From CTSoil-043 sp963821235 (GTDB taxonomy: Bacteria; Chloroflexota; Limnocylindria; Limnocylindrales; CSP1-4), in the NCBI GenBank assembly GCA_963821235.1, contig CAWGCS010000001.1, positions 620,001 to 684,000 on the forward strand: DNA of 64,000 bases, written 5' to 3'. Both the position numbers and the translations under genes were made by a program. Position 1 is the stretch's first letter. Each line of letters starts with the position of its first letter. Shown here one piece after another: positions 62,373 to 64,000 of the stretch. The notes below the pieces were generated by a model that was given only the letters and a program-made list of their open reading frames with translations, was not told the origin of the DNA and ran no database searches.

Positions 62373-62573
62373 CTACCGGTGCGAGACCGTGGGCGCGGAT
62401 GCGAGGTCCTCCGCGCGGCGATCCTCCGGCGCGGGCTGCCCGAGCCTGCATGTCCACATTCGCCCAGACAGATGCTGGCCGTCCGGGAGCAGCACCGCGA
62501 AGATGTCACCCTCGCGCTGCGGCTTTCGCGACCGCCGGAGCACCTGAAGGTTCGGCTCGCTCATCTCGGCCAC
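62373..62573 (-). CDS. Short protein with Imm26-like N-terminus
   Basis: A 66-residue protein: RRSRKPQREGDIFAVLLPDGQHLSGRMW. The R-K-x-x-x-GDIFAVxLPDGxxxxGR pattern matches the first strands of immunity protein 26 and related small immunity folds. The family is normally about 120 residues or longer; here the sequence turns into a non-family-like tail (CRLGQPAPEDRRAEDLASAP) and stops, so it is probably truncated. The start may be GTG 62573 or ATG 62564. Confidence 0.45.
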   Translation of the reverse strand: MAEMSEPNLQVLRRSRKPQREGDIFAVLLPDGQHLSGRMWTCRLGQPAPEDRRAEDLASAPTVSHR

Positions 62574-62600
62574 CCAATGCTCGTCATCCAGCCCGCGCCC

Positions 62601-62723
62601 AGCCTATGCATCCCCGCGAGGGCGCCGCCGCACCTCGCGCTCGCCAGGCCGTCGCAGGACCTCGCCGGTGCGATCGTCGAGCTGCCAGAGCTCGCGGTAG
62701 ATCCCGAAGAGGGTCGTGTAGCC
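62601..62723. repeat. Direct repeat, copy B (123 bases)
   Basis: Second copy of the repeat at 61533-61655. It covers the 3' end of the third paralogue. Confidence 0.85.
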
Positions 62724-62972
62724 ATCGTCATGCTCGCGGTCGATCGCAGACCGGGACATCGCGGAGGCCCACAGGCCGACCCCTCCAACCACCACCACCA
62801 CCCCGAGGGATCCGAACACGACGAGGTCCCGCAGGCGCGGGGCAAGCATGCAGCCCACGGGGATGAGGACCAGGAAGATCAGGCCCACAGGAATCCCTGC
62901 ACCGACGATCTTCATCCAGAAACGGGCCGATCGGCCGGGCAGGAGCTCGGGCGGCGTCTCGGGGGGCCACAT
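62604..62972 (-). CDS. Two-helix membrane protein, copy 3 of 3 paralogues
   Basis: A 122-residue protein: WPPETPPELLPGRSARFWMKI, helices about VGAGIPVGLIFLVLIPVGCML and LVVFGSLGVVVVVGGVGLWAS, then DDGYTTLFGIYRELWQLDDRTGEVLRRPGEREVRRRPRGDA. The tail is nearly identical to copy 2. TAGGAGC directly precedes the ATG. It is followed by the Imm26-like gene in place of the toxin-domain gene that follows copy 2. Confidence 0.75.
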   Translation of the reverse strand: MWPPETPPELLPGRSARFWMKIVGAGIPVGLIFLVLIPVGCMLAPRLRDLVVFGSLGVVVVVGGVGLWASAMSRSAIDREHDDGYTTLFGIYRELWQLDDRTGEVLRRPGEREVRRRPRGDA

Positions 62973-62976
62973 GCTC

Positions 62977-63096
62977 CTACCGTCGCCCAGGAGTGAGCCG
63001 ATCGACGGAGTGGATGGGCATCGCCAGGTCGAACGGGAGGCCCAACAGCTCGAAGCTGACGCTGAACAGGTTGCCCGTAGTGTCATCGTGGATCAT
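62977..63096 (-). CDS. Possible 39-residue protein
   Basis: ATG 63096 overlaps the stop of the upstream gene (ATGA). The frame reads MIHDDTTGNLFSVSFELLG, LPFDLAMPIHSVDRLTPGRR and ends 4 bases before copy 3 of the membrane family. Codon choice looks coding and the overlap suggests coupling, but it could be the tail of a lost gene. Confidence 0.35.
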   Translation of the reverse strand: MIHDDTTGNLFSVSFELLGLPFDLAMPIHSVDRLTPGRR

Positions 63097-64000
63097 GACG
63101 GGCGCCCCGAGAGGCCGGGCCTGGGCGGGCGCGCCGTCCCGTTGCCGCCCTTCGAGCTGCCGAGCGAGAGCACGTCCACCGCCGCGACGTCCTCCGCGAG
63201 ATCGTCGAAGCGTCGCAGCACGGCGGCGACGAGCGCCGTCGCGAACGGCGAGGGGAGCTTCTTCTGCCCGAACGAGAAGCCCTCGAAGGCGCGGTAGCAC
63301 GACTGCGGCGTCACCCGCCCGGCGGCATCGACGTTGTAGGCGACCAGGCAGGCGGCCAGCTCGGCGATGGACCGGCGGTCCTCTGCCCGCGCCCCCGCTC
63401 CCCGCCAGAGCTCCGGATAGCCGCCGAGCGCCGCGAGCACTCCGAGCACGCCATACCAGAACGGCGGCCACTTCACGGTCTTGAAGCGGAGACCATGGCC
63501 GAACATGTACGGCTGCGACGTCCCGCGGCGACGCCACACGGCGAGAAGTGTCCGCGCCGCCTCCACGACGGCCGCGGGCCGCCGTTCCCGAGGGAGCAGG
63601 GCGTACACGCGCAACGCCTCGACGGTCACCTGGGGGCAGGGGTCGGCCTTGCGGCCCGGCCCGCGGAAGCCTTGCGTGGCGACGCAGGGCCAGGCGATCC
63701 CGGCGTCGCTCGCCGCAAGGTCCGCCTCCATCCGAGCCAGCGCGTCGCGCACGGCCGGCGCGTCGTCGCGTCCGAACCGAATGAGGGCTTCGGTGATCGC
63801 GTGGGTGTCGCACAGCAACGCGCCCCAGGCGCCGGTCGGCGTCACCCGGCTCACCGCGAGCGTGGCGAACCTGCCGCTCTCCTCCTGATGGCGGAGCATC
63901 GCCTCGAGCAGCGCCTCGACCACCGGGCTGTCGCCTCGGCCGACGCCCATCCGCGCGAGCAGGCACAGGATGTTCGGGGCGAAGGCAGGGCTGTCATGAC
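63093..64000 (-). CDS. Alpha-toroid (terpene cyclase/prenyltransferase-like) protein, partial
   Basis: The frame is open to the right edge (HDSPAFAPNILCLLARMG precedes the internal ATG at 63950), so the N-terminus lies outside the window; about 302 residues are visible. Helical repeats such as VVEALLEAMLRHQEESGRFATLAV, WPCVATQGFRGPGRKADPCPQVTVEALRVYALLP and YMFGHGLRFKTVKWPPFWYGVLGVLAALGGYPELW resemble the alpha/alpha-toroid of squalene-hopene cyclases and related proteins. The Gln/Trp and Asp motifs needed for cyclisation are not visible. Function unknown. Confidence 0.6.
   Translation of the reverse strand, partial: HDSPAFAPNILCLLARMGVGRGDSPVVEALLEAMLRHQEESGRFATLAVSRVTPTGAWGALLCDTHAITEALIRFGRDDAPAVRDALARMEADLAASDAGIAWPCVATQGFRGPGRKADPCPQVTVEALRVYALLPRERRPAAVVEAARTLLAVWRRRGTSQPYMFGHGLRFKTVKWPPFWYGVLGVLAALGGYPELWRGAGARAEDRRSIAELAACLVAYNVDAAGRVTPQSCYRAFEGFSFGQKKLPSPFATALVAAVLRRFDDLAEDVAAVDVLSLGSSKGGNGTARPPRPGLSGRPS

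Noticed and set aside
48940..64000. CRISPR array
   Set aside because: No regularly spaced short repeats were found; the repeats present are two 123-base copies and coding paralogy.

Overview
The window is a roughly 70% GC bacterial chromosome segment. The first 48.9 kb is dense, conserved housekeeping sequence with tightly overlapping genes (ATGA/GTGA junctions), many GTG starts and full complements to an ATCACCTCC-type anti-Shine-Dalgarno. Several traits together suggest a deep-branching Gram-positive-like lineage, most plausibly Chloroflexota (Limnocylindria-like): the atpZ-B-E-F-H-A-G-D-C operon running into murA and mreB, a mreD-mrdA-rodA cluster separated from mreB, parABgyrBA linked to parS, an FtsEX pair, and SecA with a SEC-C tail. 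This placement is inferred from gene content and order only; no 16S gene is present.

Layout. 1-9.7 kb (minus): F0F1 ATP synthase, MurA with an Asp in place of the catalytic Cys, MreB, and a partial PHP phosphoesterase. 9.7-18.2 kb (minus): a Pro/Thr-tailed membrane protein, a WecA-type transferase, GlyA, a HAD phosphatase, PrmC and its substrate PrfA, a DUF1385 protein, and L31-L27-L21. 18.2-27.2 kb: an ABC-2 transporter, a DUF2344 protein, an AI-2E-family permease, a CPA2 antiporter, and RodA-PBP2-MreD. 27.2-37.0 kb (plus): a parS site, a tandem repeat, ParA, ParB, GyrB, a hotdog thioesterase, a HEAT/AlkD-like protein, GyrA and Prs. 37.1-46.6 kb (plus): SecA, a YdcF-like protein, a Cys-rich mini-protein, PrfB with its programmed frameshift, an acetyltransferase, FtsE, FtsX (probable CTG start) and CtpA. 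46.7-48.9 kb: a short ORF with a perfect ribosome binding site, SmpB, two minus-strand genes, and tmRNA.

From the tmRNA 3' end to the right edge (48.9-64 kb) the character changes. There are hypothetical genes, pseudogenes, insertion-sequence debris, a truncated MmeI-type restriction-modification gene, lone nuclease-like proteins, a possible TIR-like protein, secreted proteins, and finally a minus-strand array. In that array three paralogous two-helix membrane proteins are each followed by different cargo, including a Tox-REase-7-like toxin domain overlapping a HEAT-repeat partner. No integrase or second attachment site is visible, so the island boundary at tmRNA is an inference.

Regulatory sequence is unusually readable. 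Promoters of the type TTGnnn-17/18-TAnnnT occur before rplU, mreD, the Cys-rich gene and the short ORF before smpB. At least eight genes have a TAnnnT box 6-10 bases before the start codon and no Shine-Dalgarno, which points to common leaderless transcription.
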